A DNA stretch of 7,246 bases from Bacteroidota bacterium (GTDB lineage: Bacteria; Bacteroidota; Bacteroidia; Chitinophagales; Chitinophagaceae). Positions 6,258 through 7,246 of the stretch are shown piece by piece. Both the position numbers and the translations under genes were made by a program. Numbering within the stretch: the stretch's first letter is position 1; the number at the start of each line of letters is the position of its first letter. The notes beneath the pieces are model-generated. The model did no database searches and was not told where the DNA came from. It worked only from the letters and a program-made list of their open reading frames with translations. The stretch is from contig JAEYVW010000118.1 in assembly GCA_023429365.1 (NCBI GenBank), positions 1-7,246 on the forward strand. Reading direction: 5' to 3'.

Positions 6258-7246
6258 ATGAAGGCGTTCTATTTCTTCGTTTTGGTTCTCCTCTGCGGAA
6301 AACTTTCAGCTCAAAATTTTACAAACCCCAATTTCACTCTTACGACCGTAGGCGATGGCTGGGTGCAGGCCCTGGGTGCCACCTTTTCACCCGATGGACA
6401 GTATTTGTTTGTATGGGAGAAATCCGGTAAGGTCAAGGTTTGTAAAAAGAATGGTGCAACCTACCAATTGCAATCTACGCTGGTAATTGATCTGACTGCA
6501 GAAGTATTAAACGCCGATGATAATGGGCTGATGGGATTTGCAGTTGATCCCAGTTTTGCCAGCAATGGTTATATCTACTTACTATATGTGGTGGAACGAC
6601 GCTTTCTGTTTAGCGATAACAGTATACCCCTCGATCAACGACATGTGGCCACAATAGGCAGGATTACACGCTATACAACTTCGGTGGTGGGTCCGAACCT
6701 TGTAGCTAACCTTGCTTCGAGAAATGTGATACTCGGTGAAACAATATCAACCGGTATTCCGATTTTGGGTGAGACGCATGGACTTGGATCTTTGGTGTTT
6801 GCTGCTGACGGTACTTTACTTGTTACAGCAGGAGACGCAGCTCATTTTGAAGATGAAGATAATGGCAGTGAGCCCGCTACAGCTTACGCGCAGGCCCTGG
6901 CGGATAATATCATCAGGCCGGCCGAAAATGTAGGTACATTTCGGGCTCAGCTCCTGAACTCACATAGTGGCAAATTACTCCGCATTGATCCTGCTACAGG
7001 CGATGGCATTCCGAGTAATCCTTTTTATGATCCGGCTCAGCCTCGCGCACCAAAGTCGAGAGTCTGGGCATTGGGTTTACGTAATCCATTTCGAATGTCC
7101 ATTAAGCCTGGCAGCGGTTCCACTAATCCAATGATTGGTGATATCGGTGAGGTATTCATTGGTGATGTGGGTTATGAAGCCTGGGAAGATTTTAATATTT
7201 GCACAGCACCTGGACAAAATTTTGGATGGCCCATTTACGAAGGCCT
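6258..7246 (+). CDS. Secreted GSDH-family beta-propeller protein (copy 2), 3' end outside window
   Basis: The frame is open from ATG 6258 to the window end, giving 329 codons, so the gene is cut by the boundary and not broken. It has a signal peptide (MKAFYFFVLVLLCGKLSAQ, 1-19) followed by a GSDH propeller colinear with copy 1. Landmarks are ATFSPDGQYLFVWEKSGKV (41-59), ETHGLGSLVFAADGTLLVT (172-190, H174 equivalent to the catalytic-base histidine), LNSHSGKLLRIDP (233-245), LGLRNPFRM (272-280), GDVGYEAWEDFN (302-313) and NFGWPIYEG (321-329). Over the last roughly 109 residues visible, about three quarters match copy 1 by eye. The stretch after the GD of the 'LLVT.GD' segment differs: it is acidic here (AAHFEDEDNGSEP) and His/Asp/Asn-rich in copy 1. 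PKD and sorting domains like those of copy 1 are expected beyond the window but not seen. The start could instead be ATG 6210, which has a Shine-Dalgarno. The role is probably a surface sugar oxidoreductase with a different substrate from copy 1, by inference. Confidence 0.9.
   Translation, partial: MKAFYFFVLVLLCGKLSAQNFTNPNFTLTTVGDGWVQALGATFSPDGQYLFVWEKSGKVKVCKKNGATYQLQSTLVIDLTAEVLNADDNGLMGFAVDPSFASNGYIYLLYVVERRFLFSDNSIPLDQRHVATIGRITRYTTSVVGPNLVANLASRNVILGETISTGIPILGETHGLGSLVFAADGTLLVTAGDAAHFEDEDNGSEPATAYAQALADNIIRPAENVGTFRAQLLNSHSGKLLRIDPATGDGIPSNPFYDPAQPRAPKSRVWALGLRNPFRMSIKPGSGSTNPMIGDIGEVFIGDVGYEAWEDFNICTAPGQNFGWPIYEG

Noticed and set aside
6736..6933. 65-codon plus-strand ORF inside GSDH copy 2
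   Set aside because: It is an out-of-frame shadow of the 6258 gene, whose frame is supported by strong similarity to copy 1.
1..7246. Insertion sequence, CRISPR array, tRNA, riboswitch or phage-type genes
   Set aside because: No transposase-like ORF, regularly spaced repeats, tRNA-like cloverleaf or recognisable riboswitch core was seen on either strand by reading; no computed search was possible.

Overview
The window looks like a chromosomal segment of a member of the Bacteroidota. The evidence is a type IX secretion (Por) C-terminal sorting domain, several signal peptides ending in the Bacteroidota-typical A-Q or S-Q junction, A/T-rich leaders mostly without Shine-Dalgarno sequences, a TAnnTTTG-type promoter candidate, and an HTH_34-type winged-helix regulator. 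The style of the hypothetical proteins suggests Chitinophagaceae or a relative; that placement is inference.

Left block (1-2016, + strand): the 3' end of a TPR-like hypothetical gene is followed after 42 bp by two paralogous six-helix membrane proteins of unknown function (469-1056 and 1068-1736). A 95-residue winged-helix regulator (1729-2016) overlaps the second membrane gene by 8 bp. The spacing suggests one transcript, at least for the last three genes, possibly ending at a hairpin plus T-tract near 2148-2173.

Middle (2017-3144): a minus-strand gene (2271-2666) encodes a small secreted single-domain protein. Its domain is related to the fibronectin-III-like module near the C-terminus of the large gene that follows. 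A possible 49-codon lysine-rich ORF lies downstream of it on the same strand. The 478-bp gap up to 3144 holds a minus-strand promoter candidate and a strong GC-rich inverted repeat.

Right block (3145-7246, + strand): two tandem paralogues encode secreted glucose/sorbosone dehydrogenase-like (GSDH) beta-propeller proteins. The first is complete at 918 residues: signal peptide, propeller, two PKD/Ig-like domains, FN3-like module and type IX sorting domain. The second starts near 6258 and runs off the window after 329 codons. A terminator-like hairpin follows the first copy. The 356-bp gap between the copies contains an orphan signal-peptide ORF in the same frame as the second copy, closed by one TAA, and an upstream start candidate with a good Shine-Dalgarno.

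Taken together the right block looks like an outer-membrane or surface-exposed carbohydrate-oxidising (or carbohydrate-binding) pair. The left block looks like a membrane/regulator module of unknown purpose. I see no mobile element, CRISPR array, tRNA or rRNA, and no convincing new defence-type system. The least explained items are the paired membrane proteins with their regulator, and the in-frame leader upstream of the second GSDH gene.
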